Positions 47,500 through 59,868 of a DNA stretch of 64,000 nucleotides are shown in pieces. Below the pieces are notes generated by a model, which searched no databases, was not told the DNA's origin, and was given only the letters and a program-made list of their open reading frames with translations. Position numbers and translations under genes: made by a program. Source of the stretch: Undaria pinnatifida. Lineage: Eukaryota > Sar > Phaeophyceae > Laminariales > Alariaceae. The stretch is from NCBI GenBank assembly GCA_012845835.1, contig JABAKD010000006.1, positions 6,316,318 through 6,380,317 on the forward strand. The letters run 5' to 3'. How positions within the stretch are numbered: the first letter of the stretch is position 1; the number at the start of each line of letters is the position of its first letter.

Positions 47500-50400
47500 G
47501 CCAATATAGGATCCTTTGTTGCTCGACTACGAGGAGACAGACAAGCGGGGAATTCAAACCGGTTTGAAATTGCCATCGCTCGCCAGCTTTGAGTCCATCC
47601 CTCCACTGCCCCTTTAACGCGTATTAATGGCGTGGGGTAAGCACCCATTGCATTCGGAATGCCCCGAGGATATACAAGAGCAGGCGGTTCGATTTCGGTT
47701 GAGTGACAAGATATCGGTCACTGTTTCGAAGAGTTGGCGTCTTACCTCTGCCGTAGCCCTTGTGGCACCAGAGCATGTCCTTGTCCTCGCCACGATGGCT
47801 TCGCTTTCTCCCTCAAGTAGGTGAACACACCATTCGTCGCCTGACGTTTGCCGCGTTGGAAGCGGGATGATGTCCTTCTCATTGGTGATCTACCCTCGTA
47901 TCCATGCTCTACTGCCGTTGCGATTCGTGTTGCAATGTTTCAAGCGCACGCACGTGTCACACTTGGTGTGGTTTGCACCACACAAGGAGAGCGGTTGTTC
48001 AAGCGATGGAACGCTCGTTAATCGATCGCATATTCAACTTGATCGGTATCGGTGTAATTGGATCCTGAGTAAAACGGATGATGCAATGCAGATGACACGT
48101 ATTTACAGAGAAGTGGGCAGGTGGAGGGTAGTTGAAGTTTCGTCAAACGAATCACTCATAGCAGCATATGCTTTGCCACCATCAAGTTGGTTAATGCGTC
48201 GATCGACCGCTAAAAGCAAGAAGCCCGTTCGTGGGTGGAGGGAACTTTCGCTGATTATCCAAGCCATTATCAACCCCGTGTAACGTGCGTGTCGAATTCT
48301 GTACGAGAAAAGAGGGTTCTTGACAACTGGTCACCGGTTGTGCGACCTGGAACTTGGAAACAGGGATATGGTCGCGAACGAGAATGTTTTTGCGAGTAGT
48401 ACGTTATTTATACCAACGCCTGCTTGCGTTTCAGGTTCGCCACTGGCAGTGCAGCACAGGTATGTGCCTGGTACCGGATCATGTGCATCGTGTTTGTAGT
48501 CACTGACGAAGTAGTGAGGCGTAGCTAGCCTTTACCCATGCGTTTGTTTCCGGAGCAGGTGTGCTACAACCATTTTGATCCGTGTCATGTCCGTGTGGCC
48601 ATGGTTACTACGTAACGGTGGATATGAGATGCTACGTATTAATGCGTGTTGAATTCAAGTGTTTCAGTTTAGCTCATTATACATATATGCAAAAAAAATC
48701 ATTTTTGACTTTAGGGATTCAGTGAGGAGTTTTTTTTCGTCTCGGCCTAAGTATACGATTCGCGGAACTGGATTGTTCGGTCAAATAGCTTCGTTCGAGC
48801 GCCAGCGCCGGCTTCGGGGGGAGGCTCCAACACCCCTCGCCCTGCCGTGTCCGTTCCGCACATCGACGTGATCGCGGCCGGATGCCGAGCGAGACAAGCG
48901 AAAATTTGCAAAAAAAGCTCTTGTCGAGGAGGACTTCCGGAGATTTTGGTTGTATCTTATTGTCTTCAGCGCATGGATGATTTACAAAATTGGCATCATT
49001 TCCAAACGGTAGTTGCTAATGTTTGGAATTTTACGGTGGCAAACTTTTGAGCGTTTGTTTTGCTTGGCGTCTGCAGGGCTGGAGAGTTTGATTGTTTGGC
49101 TTGACGTCTGCAGCGTTTGAACGAATGAAAAAGTAAACATCTTTGGGGAGCGGCTCCAACGCGTAAACGTCTTCGGGGGCCTGCTCCAACGCCCCTCGCC
49201 CTTCCTTATCCGTTGGGCAGCTCGACGTGCACGCGGATGGATGCTGAGCGAGACGAGGGATAAGTTGCAAATATATTGTAGTTTGACGAGGAAATTTTGT
49301 TACTTCGGTTGTATCTTATAACAACGTCTGCAGCGTCTGGATAATTTCTAAAGTTGGCATCATTTCCAAACGGTAGGTAGTTGCTAAAGCTTTGCATTTT
49401 GCGGTGGTATACTCTCGAGCGTTTGTTTTGCTCGATGTCTGCAGGGCTTGAGCGCATGTTGTAATACCAGTAGAAGTAGATCGCTTCAATTCGCCCTTGT
49501 ACATTATTGCGTTTGGTGCTGTTGAAATGCTTCTCATTTCGAGCGTGCTTGGTCTGTACGTCCACCTGATATAGGCTCAAAATCGTCAGCAGGAGTTGTA
49601 CAAATGAAGAATGTGTATAACTTCCTCGGGTGCTCACGCACATGTAAAAAAATGTCTGATAAATCCTAATTGGGTGCGCGCCAACAACAACGTACAACAA
49701 CGATGGACAACCTACAAAAAGAAGCAGACTAACAACGCATGAGCGATGACGTGCTTTTCGTAGACGAATGTACATACTTCGACATCTGCGAAACGTTCCA
49801 TACGGCCGGCAACGAAGGCGAGGATACAACTGTTTTAGAAAGTGAAATTAGACGGACACCCTTCACAAAACAAAATAATCCCTAAATATCGTACATGATG
49901 CAAATGACCAGTTGAATTGCGACCGCGTAAATAATTGGGAGCTTAGTTAGGGGGCTTTGACCCAATAGGCTAAGGCTTTTTGCGCGACCTATTATGCAAG
50001 TAACTATCCAAATTGCGGTGTTTTTGCTTGACGTCTGCAGGGCTTGAACGAATGAAACACGGAAAAGTGCGAACAGTTGTGAAGAACGCGATGCAAGAAG
50101 ATTAGAAAGGCTGCAAGACGAACAAATCTCGGCCTCAGTATGCGATTCGTGGAACTGTAATTTTCGATCAAATAGCTCCAGTTCGAGCGCCGTCTTCGGG
50201 AGGCGGCTCCAACGTCCCTCGCCCTGACGTATTCGTTCCACACATCGACGTGAACGCGGATAGACGCTGAGCGAGACAAGCGAGAAATGCGTTTTTTTTT
50301 AATTTGGGCGGTATACACCCGAGCTATTGTTGGATCTAGGACTATCTATGTAGAGCTTGAACGAATATTTAAGGGGCAACGTTTCTAAATTGGAATCTAA

Positions 50401-51626
50401 CTTACTCCCCGACGATGCATTTTTCATGGCCGCCTCCAAGCGCATGCCCTATCGTAGCTACTACTGCTGTGTGTCGTTTCCTTTCGGCTCAGTGGGTATA
50501 ATGATATATAACCAACAAAGGATGTGTCGTGAGTACGATTCTCACCCAGATCATATTTGTTACCAGGTATACAGGAGCGTGTGCGCGGGAGAAGTTTTGA
50601 ATGGTTTTGATGGTTGTTAGTGTTCTTCTGAGTACGACTAACTGCTAATATTAGTACGTGGAGAGAGGATAGCCCCGGAAATCGCTCTTACGAAATCGTT
50701 GATAAATATATAATGAATTGGAAAACATATTTGGTTGTTTTTTTGCATAACCCACTCATGTCAGTGTTACTGAGTCATGTGACCGCGGTGGGTAGTGCTA
50801 TGTGTCGTGCGTTCGATTTTTACCAACTTCATGTTTGTCTTCATTTATGCATGCGCGCTGACGACATTATGAACGGATATTTTGGGAGTTTAGCATATAT
50901 GTGTGTTAATATAAGAACTACCTACTGAGCTACTGAGTCAAGTGATTAAGTATAGCTCAGTGGGCAGTGCTGTAGCATTTCTCGGTCAAATCACCTTGTT
51001 CGAAGGCCGCCGTCAAAGCGAGATGAGCGCAAAATGTTGTATTTTGAACGGTGCTCCCCAGTTATTCTTCGAATCTTGATGTATGGATAGGTTGATGAAA
51101 TAAACTTGGCAAGACATTCCATCCAAATTGGCATCATATTTTGTGCCAAAACATGAAAAAAAATTCTGCGCAAAACTCCCCATGGTACTGCGGTAGGGAT
51201 CATATTGGTGCATTTGTTTATTGGATTTCTGTAGGTTCACGTACATACATAGATATAGACGTGGCAAGCGCACGCGTGACTAAACGATAAGGAGGTTGTA
51301 GTGATTACGATTACTGCGTCAGGAAAATACACACAGCAGCATTCCGAGTGGCTGCGTCCACCCGAGGGTTGTATTGTACAAGTTGCTCCTCTTGTTGTAA
51401 AGTTGCGCCACACGAAGGTGGCGGTAAGTAGGCAGTAGGATGGCGTGCTGTGTTGTTGCTGTAGTCTCTGACTCCGTTGCTGTGATCGTTTGCCGGTCAA
51501 GTGCAAGCGGTCGTATGTTGGTACGTCACTGACCGATAACTTTGTGTTGCTTCGTACTTGACGTGCGCCTTATTGCTGCTGATTGCTGATTAATCATTTC
51601 TTCTAGTGATTTGTTGGAAAAAAATT

Positions 51627-51944
51627 CGGCACACGTCTACCTTCCAGCTTCTGGACATACGAGCCGTGGTAACAGGTGTCGTTCTTCCCTTCCCCCCCCG
51701 GTTACTGGCTTCATTGTTTTTGGCGCATAGGGGTCAGCACCCACTAATCGTCGATTGTTCATCGAGTGTTGGTAACTCACGCTCTCGCGCTTTCCGCAAG
51801 TCATGTAGAGCACAAGACGAAAACTTGTACGAGTACGCACTCGGGGGAATCCAAACTCACGAAGCTGGCCTATACCAGGCGCGAGCATATCACCTGATAC
51901 GCCACCGGGGCAGTGAATGATATAGAAAGGTCGCCCCGGTGGTC
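51627..51944 (+). mobile_element. SINE-like repeat with terminal hairpin (right-arm copy)
   Basis: This is the mirror of 11,996-12,320. Its terminal stem GCCACCGGGGC with GCCCCGGTGGTC (51,901-51,944) is a perfect 11-bp stem with a 21-base loop, better preserved than in the left arm. Confidence 0.5.
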
Positions 51945-53997
51945 AAGTGAGGTTGCACTCGAATACTACTACCATTAATACTAGCGGTGGTCCTTGAGTT
52001 AAATAACCACCGTTGTGAGCTTTGTTGACGTAATTTTTTTGCAGAAATAAATGGGAGTAAAAGGAAAAACTAACTGCTGAAATCGCGTAGCAGCGGTGGG
52101 TAGGTGCAAATCGACGGGAACCGACGAGGGAAGCAAATTCTGAATTTCTCTCGCGATAAAAATTAGGGCAGGTGCTGTGGTGGGGAGGGGGGAGGGGAGC
52201 CCCTTATATGACCCCGGATCTAAGTTATAATACTGCATTGGGAGGGCGAGAGTAATGCTAGCATCACAACAAATGGGATGGGAAAAAGAAAAGAAGTGTA
52301 GTGTATCGCTGCTGCTGTAATAATGCGATACCCAAGCAAGTTGCACCGATCGACTCGATCTGGACAGACTGCTGTTGTATAATGCCAAAAGGTCCATGAA
52401 CAACTTCTCTAATCACACTCATCGGACATGGTCAGTCACCTTACTGGACCCGAATGCGTGATCGAGTAAACTATCACAAGAAACGCACTCGACATAGTTC
52501 GTCGCTAGATTGAAGGGTTAGTCGGCGTGTGCTCGGATTTATCTGATCGAAATCTGATTAATGAAGCTCGGAATCAGATTTATATACGAAACAAACGGTA
52601 GCTGTTATTAGTAGTACATTGTTATGATCGTTAGTCTATATCGAACTCTTGGCATTACCTTACATACTGTACGCGCAGACTATAACGTGTGCGGTGACTT
52701 CTCTTTTTTCTACTAAGTATTGAATCGGACAAGTTGAGGTGCTGCCTGCCCTACGCGAAGCACATGGGTGCCGGCATCATGCGGAGCCATTGTATATATA
52801 TTTTTTCATGCGTGTACCACCTTTGGTTTGCTTGGGTTTTTGTTGAGGGTATTCTCCATCTCCAGAGAGACTGGAGCCTGTCCTGTGACCACAGACTTGA
52901 TCATGCGAGTTAATGTGAGAACAACGACAACAGGTGAAATCAAAACAATGCAGTTTAGCTCTACACTAGACTTTCTAATGGCCTGTCAAACATCATGCAT
53001 ATTTGTATCTATACAGACTATGCTGTCATCGTTGGACATACGTTCCATAGTTCCTTGTACTGCAACTGCACACCGCCGTGCAATGTGTAGGACGTACGAC
53101 TCGACCCGGCTGCCCAAGCTACATATAGCATATGTATGCTGGCTGACGTGAAAATGTATTTTGTTTCATAACGCCTTGGAATGTAATACATCGCGTCTAT
53201 AGTTCACATGGTTACGCACGACGACATAGTCATGTGATATGAATTGCGTGTTTTTTGTTTCCGCGAGAAACGTCGCGTACTTCTCCGAGCTACAATATCA
53301 CAGGGCGTTATGTTGATTCAATCTGCAGGACACAGCGAGAGGGGGCACGATTGATATAATGTATACGCGAGGTGAAACTGATTAATCAATTGTTGGAAAC
53401 GCCATCATCACTCGAATGCGAGAATACTGAAGGGATCTACGTGAAACAATCTCGTAGCAATCGCGATGCCTCACACCTCCGTTCGCATCATGCTGAGGCC
53501 ATCGTACACTCTATACCATACCGCTATGGCACACATGTCAGAAAACACAATAAAACTCACGCCGCCGCCTCTTGTGTTTTGATAAACTTACCTCCAATTC
53601 ATTTGTGGTTAAACTAGCCAGCCATGCTTGACCAGCGACACTTCGTCTATGCCGACATACACCCGGTAAAACAAATACACGTAAAGCATGGTATCGAAGG
53701 CCTCGCAAATAACAAATTCCAACCGATCACATGCCATGTTCTGTCAGCGTGTAGCCTCGAAGTACTATGAAACCAAGCCGTACACTACCTCTACAAGGCT
53801 AGTTGCTACATTCACAAACCGTCCTGCGTACTTTACATTGGACTACAATAATTTATTTTTGACTGATGTCATTGGCCACATGCGCGAAGAACGGACATGC
53901 ACCCGAAGCGACCGAATCGAAACATGAATGGACTCGAAAAGATAACTGAAACTGGTTTCAGCTGGATCTGTGGCTGTCCAGCATGGGCACTAGAGGA

Positions 53998-54462
53998 TCA
54001 AAGATGCTTCGTGACCAAATCGTTCAAAACCACCATATCATGCTCATTAGGAATGAAACGTGCTACGAACACCGCTTCTACACACAAGCAATAGTACTCG
54101 CTTGACCTCGTCTGAACGCATTCGCGAGACCATTTACACCGCAACCGTGCGTCAACAGCAACAAAAATTATGTCCGACACGTCTCCTGTCTGTATGGTCG
54201 TTGGGGTGTCGTCCTGCGTTTCCCGTTCAGTTGGGAGATTGACGCGGTGACCGTACGACATGATGATGGTTGTGTACGCCACACCGTGAGCGTCGACGTA
54301 GCATGTGCTTTCGGGGGTATAGTGTTCTGATACGAAGAACGGGGCCTGGGGATGTCCATCGAACGTGTCGGTTTGAACATTGAAGTCGTCATCCGCTGTG
54401 GTAACTGTTCCCTCATCCGTGTTGTACTTCACCAGCATGTTTATCACTCCCTGCGAATTCAT
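53998..54462 (-). CDS. 154-codon hypothetical protein straddling the outer end of the right arm
   Basis: The ATG-started frame encodes an Asp/Thr/Val-rich protein with no family I recognise (landmarks ADDDFNVQTDTFDGHPQAP, AVDARLRCKWSRECV, RFIPNEHDMVVL). The last 60 codons lie inside the right arm and recur in the left arm (9,754-9,933, plus) with only a few changes, TRHL for TKHL at the end among them. The first 94 codons lie outside the arm and have no left counterpart. The ATG overlaps the stop of an upstream frame (AAATGA), described in the next entry, so the gene may begin further upstream. Its preference for C- or G-ending codons is mild support for coding. Confidence 0.42.
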   Translation of the reverse strand: MNSQGVINMLVKYNTDEGTVTTADDDFNVQTDTFDGHPQAPFFVSEHYTPESTCYVDAHGVAYTTIIMSYGHRVNLPTERETQDDTPTTIQTGDVSDIIFVAVDARLRCKWSRECVQTRSSEYYCLCVEAVFVARFIPNEHDMVVLNDLVTKHL

Positions 54463-54632
54463 TTCAGTTGCAGTAGCACAGCAGGCGTCAGACTGGGCAG
54501 TGAATACAAATAATATGCATCAGGTCGGAAATCGCTTCTGAATATATTGATTGGACTCTCCAGTGGTTCAACGATGGAAGCAACGGGTACATCTTTGTCG
54601 ATAATGATTTTGTCCGTGTCAAGTCTCGTTCT
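54459..54632 (-). CDS. Possible upstream exon of the same hypothetical gene
   Basis: A frame ending in LLQLK-stop, one base out of phase with the 154-codon ORF, reads ERTRLDTDKIIIDKDV and RPDAYYLYSLPSLTP. Immediately upstream (minus strand) is CCTTTCTTTGTCGTGCAATTTTCAG, a good polypyrimidine tract and 3' splice site, so the segment could be an internal exon starting near 54,632. Joining to the next frame would need a one-base shift. A sequencing indel, an unseen intron or decay are all possible. Confidence 0.3.
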   Translation of the reverse strand, partial: RTRLDTDKIIIDKDVPVASIVEPLESPINIFRSDFRPDAYYLYSLPSLTPAVLLQLK

Positions 54633-54649
54633 CTCTGAAAATTGCACGA

Positions 54650-55985
54650 CAAAGAAAGGCGAATGGTCAGGATATCGTCATGTATGCCGAATTTCCCGCC
54701 GCACGCTTGCCAGTGTTCCCGCTATCGCCGCAAGGTTTTTACATTAGAAGAAGGAAGCCAGATAAATGGCCTGGTCGACATGAAATGACACTTACTCCAC
54801 ACCAGACACGTCCGTGCTTCCTACATTGTCGGTCGAGGTACGGCCCTGTATGAGGACTACACGCTGTGAACAGGACAATGAGCAACGTAACGTTGGTGTG
54901 CCATACCGTAAGCTTCGGCTTCGGAATATAAGGACAACCCCCCTGGTTCCTGGGGTGTGTCTAGGGCACGAAAAACGTGGGAAGTCATTTGTTCATCGTC
55001 GAGTTTCGCTCACGTGTTATGGTTTTCGCGTAATTTATGTCGGGTTGGTGACTACTCCGTCAACAGTGGCACTAACGATTGTTTTCTAAGGCGTCGCCAA
55101 GCGTTATCCACCCCATGGAGGAAAAAAAAGATTTGCTTCAAATATACCACAACGTCTTTCGTTTCATATACTGCCGCAGCCGTGACCATGCTGGCTCTAT
55201 CACCTCCAAGAGGGAGTTTGTGTGTTCCTTTCTCGCCTCGGAACTTCTCGATGGGGACATGAGCCAACACGGGAGGCCTACGTTACGCAATTTCCACCAC
55301 ACGAGCAATTTGTTCACATGAGTCGTTTATGGTCTTTAATTACTACATGTATGTCTCGCTGTAAACGACTATCGTGACTTTAATTGTACGGAGCACCGGT
55401 TGACGGAGCGGGACAGCGAATATCATGCCCTAATGTTTGTTCGTATGCCAGGAAGGCAAACCAATCCGCCGGTGGAGTCGAATTTGTGTTTGTTACTCGC
55501 ACATTTGTTTGCTGCGCTAGTGTGTATTTCGCCCGAAATGGACGCTACGCGGATAATCACAGCAAAGCAATAGGCCTTATGTTCTCAATTATAACGCATA
55601 CACGTTGGGCGCAACGTCAAGGCAACAGCACGTATGCTCCAAAGAAACAACTAAGACCGTCGTCACAATAACCTGATAAAGGAGAGCGTTTGTGGGAACC
55701 GGAGAATGTGTAAAACGTTGCCGTCACAATACACGGGGGTTGGAAAACGCTATGCGCTTGACCTCTCGCGTGCACCACGAAAGCGTTCGTTTGTAGGTCA
55801 CAAGTGTTGGCGTTTTCGGTGTACAGCTGTAAAACGCGCGCCGGTAGAGTTTTTCGTCTGACTTATTTCCCATCGTCGAGTTAGTATTTGCTAGGCGGAG
55901 GACGGAGTTTACTTAAACCGCTTGACTTCGTCTGCATTCGCACACCCAACGCGCCGAGCCATGAACGCCCACGACAGATGCCACA
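54650..55985. other. No gene recognised
   Basis: Frames at 55,052-55,270 (minus) and 55,079-55,321 (plus) overlap on opposite strands, and neither has a signature. No repeats of note. Confidence 0.35.
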
Positions 55986-56324
55986 ATGGACAACTCCACG
56001 ACGCCGCAGGAGACAGCTGCCGCTCATACCTACCTGGTCGCCAACAACTCTCTAACATCGACTCAACACACATGCGTATGTGTGCGCTGGAAGGACACTA
56101 CATTATCAACTGCGCCGATGACACGATGCGCTTCGATATTGAAAGTCTGTAAACCTGAATTTTCCGGGCCGTATCGTACCCTACAAAATGACCAAGCTTC
56201 AGGAATGCAGTGTAGATTTATCTCTGCGTGTTTTGGCGAATGGCCACGGACCCTGTATCTCTTCAAATACACAATCGAGTCCGCGCGGACACTGGGTGTG
56301 GTGGACGTTGATCAGCAGAGGTAG
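55986..56324 (+). CDS. 112-codon hypothetical protein, uncertain
   Basis: The ATG-started frame reads MDNSTTPQETAAAHTYLV and later GMQCRFISACFGEWPRTLYL, with six Cys. No domain, signal peptide or membrane segment was recognised. An overlapping frame (55,922-56,152) is also open. Chance cannot be excluded at this length. Confidence 0.25.
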   Translation: MDNSTTPQETAAAHTYLVANNSLTSTQHTCVCVRWKDTTLSTAPMTRCASILKVCKPEFSGPYRTLQNDQASGMQCRFISACFGEWPRTLYLFKYTIESARTLGVVDVDQQR

Positions 56325-56824
56325 GAAATGGTACAGAAGATCTAGCACAAAGAGAACCCTCGCAAACACCTTTTGCGCACCTCAGTACTCCCCGATATGG
56401 TACCAGCAGCGACAATAGATTGGCTGTGATCTTGCGATGAAGGATTTGCGGGGAGAAAAGGCGAACAAAAGCTTTTCGGCACGAGCTTGACTGCAGGGTA
56501 GGCCAGCCAGCCCCTCTCCTTGTTCGAAGTGTTGGAGACGGGCGTGACGGTGTTGAACTGCCAGCAAACGCGATGAAGGGTGCAGCGTGAGGTAGAGGGG
56601 CAAAGACGGCGGAAGGCGGGGGGGAAATGACGGAGAGTGTTTTTGACGTTGATAACAGAGGGGGGTTGATGAAGTGGAGGGGGAAGGAAACCGTGTCTGT
56701 AGTCGACGAAGGAAGCTGAAATTGTGGACGGATAGAATCACCAATGTGCGCGATTTCGCATCACCCTTGTTCGATAGGGACTAAATTTAACGATGCCTCT
56801 GGACAACCTATTGAATACCACGCA
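56325..56824. other. No gene recognised
   Basis: A minus-strand frame (56,382-56,744) is Ser/Leu/Pro-rich and lies over a purine-rich tract (GGGGGGTTGATGAAGTGGAG). I take it as a product of composition. Confidence 0.35.
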
Positions 56825-58222
56825 TCACAATTCCAAACCCACTTGACTCACCGATAAATACCTGTTAGTAGTCGCAGTTGCAGGGGAGAATGTTGATGTG
56901 AAGAACCATTTCGAGCGAAGCGACACGTCATCGTCTCGGGTCTCTGGTTGGCACGGCCTCCAAGAAGACGTTGACTCCGTCGAAGATGGAGCAGACTCCA
57001 AACGCAACCGCTGGCGTGGCGAAACAGCCGGTGGTAGGGGAAACTCAACATCCCCTTCCGGTGGGGATGCGCCCGCGAGACGCGATAGATCCGACGGCAT
57101 GTCCCGCGCCGCCTGCAAGAGTGGCCCAAGTGCGTAAATAGATGAACCCTGCTCGGCGATGGGATTTTCTACCTGTATCCATTTCATTTCAAGAAGAGGT
57201 TGTTCTGTCCACGCTGGGGTTGGTGCGGACGAGGCAGAGATAAGTACGAGAGTCGAGTATCTAGCTGATGCCACAGCGGCGATGATCTCAGACGTGGATA
57301 CGTCGGTATATATGGATGGGATCTCGGGGCATTCAATCAGCTGTACGCTTGGGACCATCTGGTGCTCGGGTCCCGACACGTCGTTTTGGATCGGACACAG
57401 CGTGTCGTAAAGCTGCACGTAGGCGTCCCAGATCATCAGTCTCACGTCGTCGGCGAACATCCTAAACCGGCGATAGCGCCTCTGCCTTCTGCGGGTGCGT
57501 CGGTTCTTCCTGACACGTTGGTAGTAGCGTAGACGCCCTCTACCGAACACGAAACCAGCAACAACGTCGGCTGTGATGACCTCCGCCAGGTACATGAGGG
57601 CGTGGAAGAAGCGAGCCATGAACTGGTCTGGCAGGAGAAAGGGCTCACGCCGAAATCGCGCCCATCTGGATTCCTTGCTCTTGTCCTCGTGGCCTATCCC
57701 GCCGATTTTGTCCTGGAATGTGGTGGTGATTGACGCGCCTGCTTCAGTTATGTAACCGATGGTGGAGCCGGTGGTGGCGGTTGATGTTGTGGTGTCTTTG
57801 TTCTTGTTGCTCACGCTCCTTCCAGCGGGGGTGGTGGTGCTGCTGCATACATCTGGGTTCTTTGTGAGCTTGGTAAATACACATATCGGAAATTCTTGCA
57901 GTGGCGTAAAACCACCAAACGAGCCGACGGCGCGATCCCGAAAGTCGTCTGTCAAAACCCCGTTGAAGCAAGCGTTGGCCAGGAGGACAGGCGTCACGGT
58001 CGTCGCCATCCACACAGAGTTGGTCCCGATCGTGGTCGCGTTACGGCTCCCAGTACCGTGGGTCTCCTTGAACGAATCGCAGCTGTAACCAGTCGGTGTG
58101 AAACCAAGCGGGGTACGCAGCAAGCACGAAAAGGAAAAGCGCACCTCACGTGATAAAATAGGACGTAAATCTGCGAACCAAAGTACAAGCACCGATTCAT
58201 CTGTATTCTTTCGACTCGTCAT
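56825..58222 (-). CDS. 465-codon hypothetical protein, possible single-pass membrane protein
   Basis: The ATG directly follows an in-frame TGA, and the frame is the longest in the right flank. Residues about 30-130 hold six cysteines and a possible N-glycosylation site (NATT near 61). Residues 128-170 are Ser/Thr-rich. Residues about 201-226 (FMARFFHALMYLAEVITADV and on) are hydrophobic enough for one membrane span and are followed at once by a strongly basic stretch, RVRKNRRTRRRQRRYRRF (236-253). Residues 254-400 mix helices with Ser/Pro-rich linkers, and the tail is polar. If the span is real, the basic side would be cytoplasmic by the positive-inside rule. I recognise no family. No classical signal peptide is visible, so an upstream exon may be missing. 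Confidence 0.5.
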   Translation of the reverse strand: MTSRKNTDESVLVLWFADLRPILSREVRFSFSCLLRTPLGFTPTGYSCDSFKETHGTGSRNATTIGTNSVWMATTVTPVLLANACFNGVLTDDFRDRAVGSFGGFTPLQEFPICVFTKLTKNPDVCSSTTTPAGRSVSNKNKDTTTSTATTGSTIGYITEAGASITTTFQDKIGGIGHEDKSKESRWARFRREPFLLPDQFMARFFHALMYLAEVITADVVAGFVFGRGRLRYYQRVRKNRRTRRRQRRYRRFRMFADDVRLMIWDAYVQLYDTLCPIQNDVSGPEHQMVPSVQLIECPEIPSIYTDVSTSEIIAAVASARYSTLVLISASSAPTPAWTEQPLLEMKWIQVENPIAEQGSSIYALGPLLQAARDMPSDLSRLAGASPPEGDVEFPLPPAVSPRQRLRLESAPSSTESTSSWRPCQPETRDDDVSLRSKWFFTSTFSPATATTNRYLSVSQVGLEL

Positions 58223-59868
58223 TCAAAGGCTTGCACGGTACGTACAGGTACGGGCAGAGCGATGCGAACAGCGGTTAAGGCGGGCCATGGCGACTAAACG
58301 AATACATGACGACAGTGGTGTCCTAGACAACAATAGACATCGTGCGACTTCGTAGTGGGAAACCTATGACTTCATTGGGGATGAATGCCGTGTATGACGT
58401 CAGACTAGTTTGATGTTGTCTATGACGTGTTTTAACGGGGGGAAACGGATGACAAGTGGAGAGAGCATGTTAATAATACCGTGCAGAAATTCAGCCTCCC
58501 TTAAGAGAGGAGATGACAGGATATCGTGTTTCATGGGTGGTTAAGGGAATGGCCTGAGGTGCAGTTCCCAGAGCGGGTATGCGACTTCAAGCGGGCCATT
58601 ACCAATATAAATTCACGGCACGCGGGCTTGAAACTTGTCTCTGCGCTAATCGAACGAAAGGCGATACGCAAAAATTGCCGAAATACGTCAAACACAAGGT
58701 AATCCACAGATAGGCATTGGTTTAAATCGGTGCCAGACGAACTACTGTTAGCTGGCCTGCTGCGGTTTTGGGCCGTGATGACGGTTGTATCGTCCAAGAC
58801 TACTCTCGGAACAGACGAGTATTGACCAGACAATCAGCAGACGTTCAGGAGGACGGCTGCTCTGCTATCGTGACGCCTGGTAGACCTTGCGGCACACAAT
58901 GCTGCATCGTAGTTAAGATTAAATGATGAGTGGGGCGGGGGTGGGTCAATATTATCTAGGACCCGTTTTGGTCTGAAAACCTCGTCTGACACCGACGATC
59001 ACTGCGCCCCCCCAAGGCAGGGGGTGCCTTCTAATGGGATGAGCATTCTACGCCGTGTACACATTAATGTTTCATTTTAGCATACGGGATAAGTGTGGAG
59101 AAATAGCTCGCTAACGATGCAACGGGTAACACAGCCTTGACACAAGTAGATACCACAGCGACAGCCTTAACGACACGTATAATAAGGTCTGGAGCTCGTC
59201 TGTGTGAATTTCCGATGACAACCGACGAGAAGTGAGAAACACAGTTCATATGTGCAAAAGCGGCACGTGTCCCGGTGGACCAATTATGCCAACTTTGTCG
59301 CGTAACTTCGAGAATACGTGAACTAAACGCGCTTAAAACGCAAGCAAACGCACCAATGAGTGCGTTGTGAGCAGTGTAGAGAACGCGTATGCGGTGAGTG
59401 TACTTGTTTGACGAACCCGCCACTGTTTGAGCGGAGCGAAGTACCAAGATGTTTGCACATGATGATCCGTCCAAATAAAGCATTAGCTATCAAGCCCCAG
59501 CGACACATTTTGCAACGTACATCAAGCTAGAGCGAGCAAGGACCACAGAGAGCATGTACATTCACGGACACAAGACCCACCGAGGTGTAGAGTGTGCAAC
59601 TGAAGCAAGTTTAAGAATTTCAAAGCGAAACAAGTGGGGTGGAAGGAGGGCGAGAGCGTCCACAGGTTGGGATAGCATAGCAATGCGTTTTTCTATGCGT
59701 TTTTACTTGTCGTCCGGTTCAGTCATATGCAGGCTTACTGCACGGCACCGCACCGGATGACGGTCTCCTTAGCGCCCCGCAAAACACCGTTGGATTATAA
59801 ACAAATTAATACCCGTGCCCGCTGCAACAATCACAAAGTATACCTGAACCCACACCACACCGCACCAT
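58223..59868. other. Intergenic, no gene recognised with confidence
   Basis: A minus-strand frame at 58,531-58,833 (with DYLVFDVFRQFLRIAF) lies upstream of the 465-codon ORF and could be an exon, but its frame starts with TTG and no splice signals were confirmed. A minus-strand frame at 59,064-59,483 is Ala/Val-rich without a signature. Confidence 0.35.

Larger units (their letters stand above)
42195..54198 (-). repeat. Right arm of the very large inverted repeat (about 12.0 kb)
   Basis: It is the reverse complement of the left arm. For left positions below 16.47 kb, left plus right coordinates sum to about 63,930; beyond the triplication they sum to about 65,200-65,290. That difference equals two 635-bp units. 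It contains the mirrored tRNA-like cluster (about 50,470-51,020), a SINE-like copy and decayed ORFs. The left arm has an insertion of about 50 bases at 15,240-15,290 that is absent here. Confidence 0.92.
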
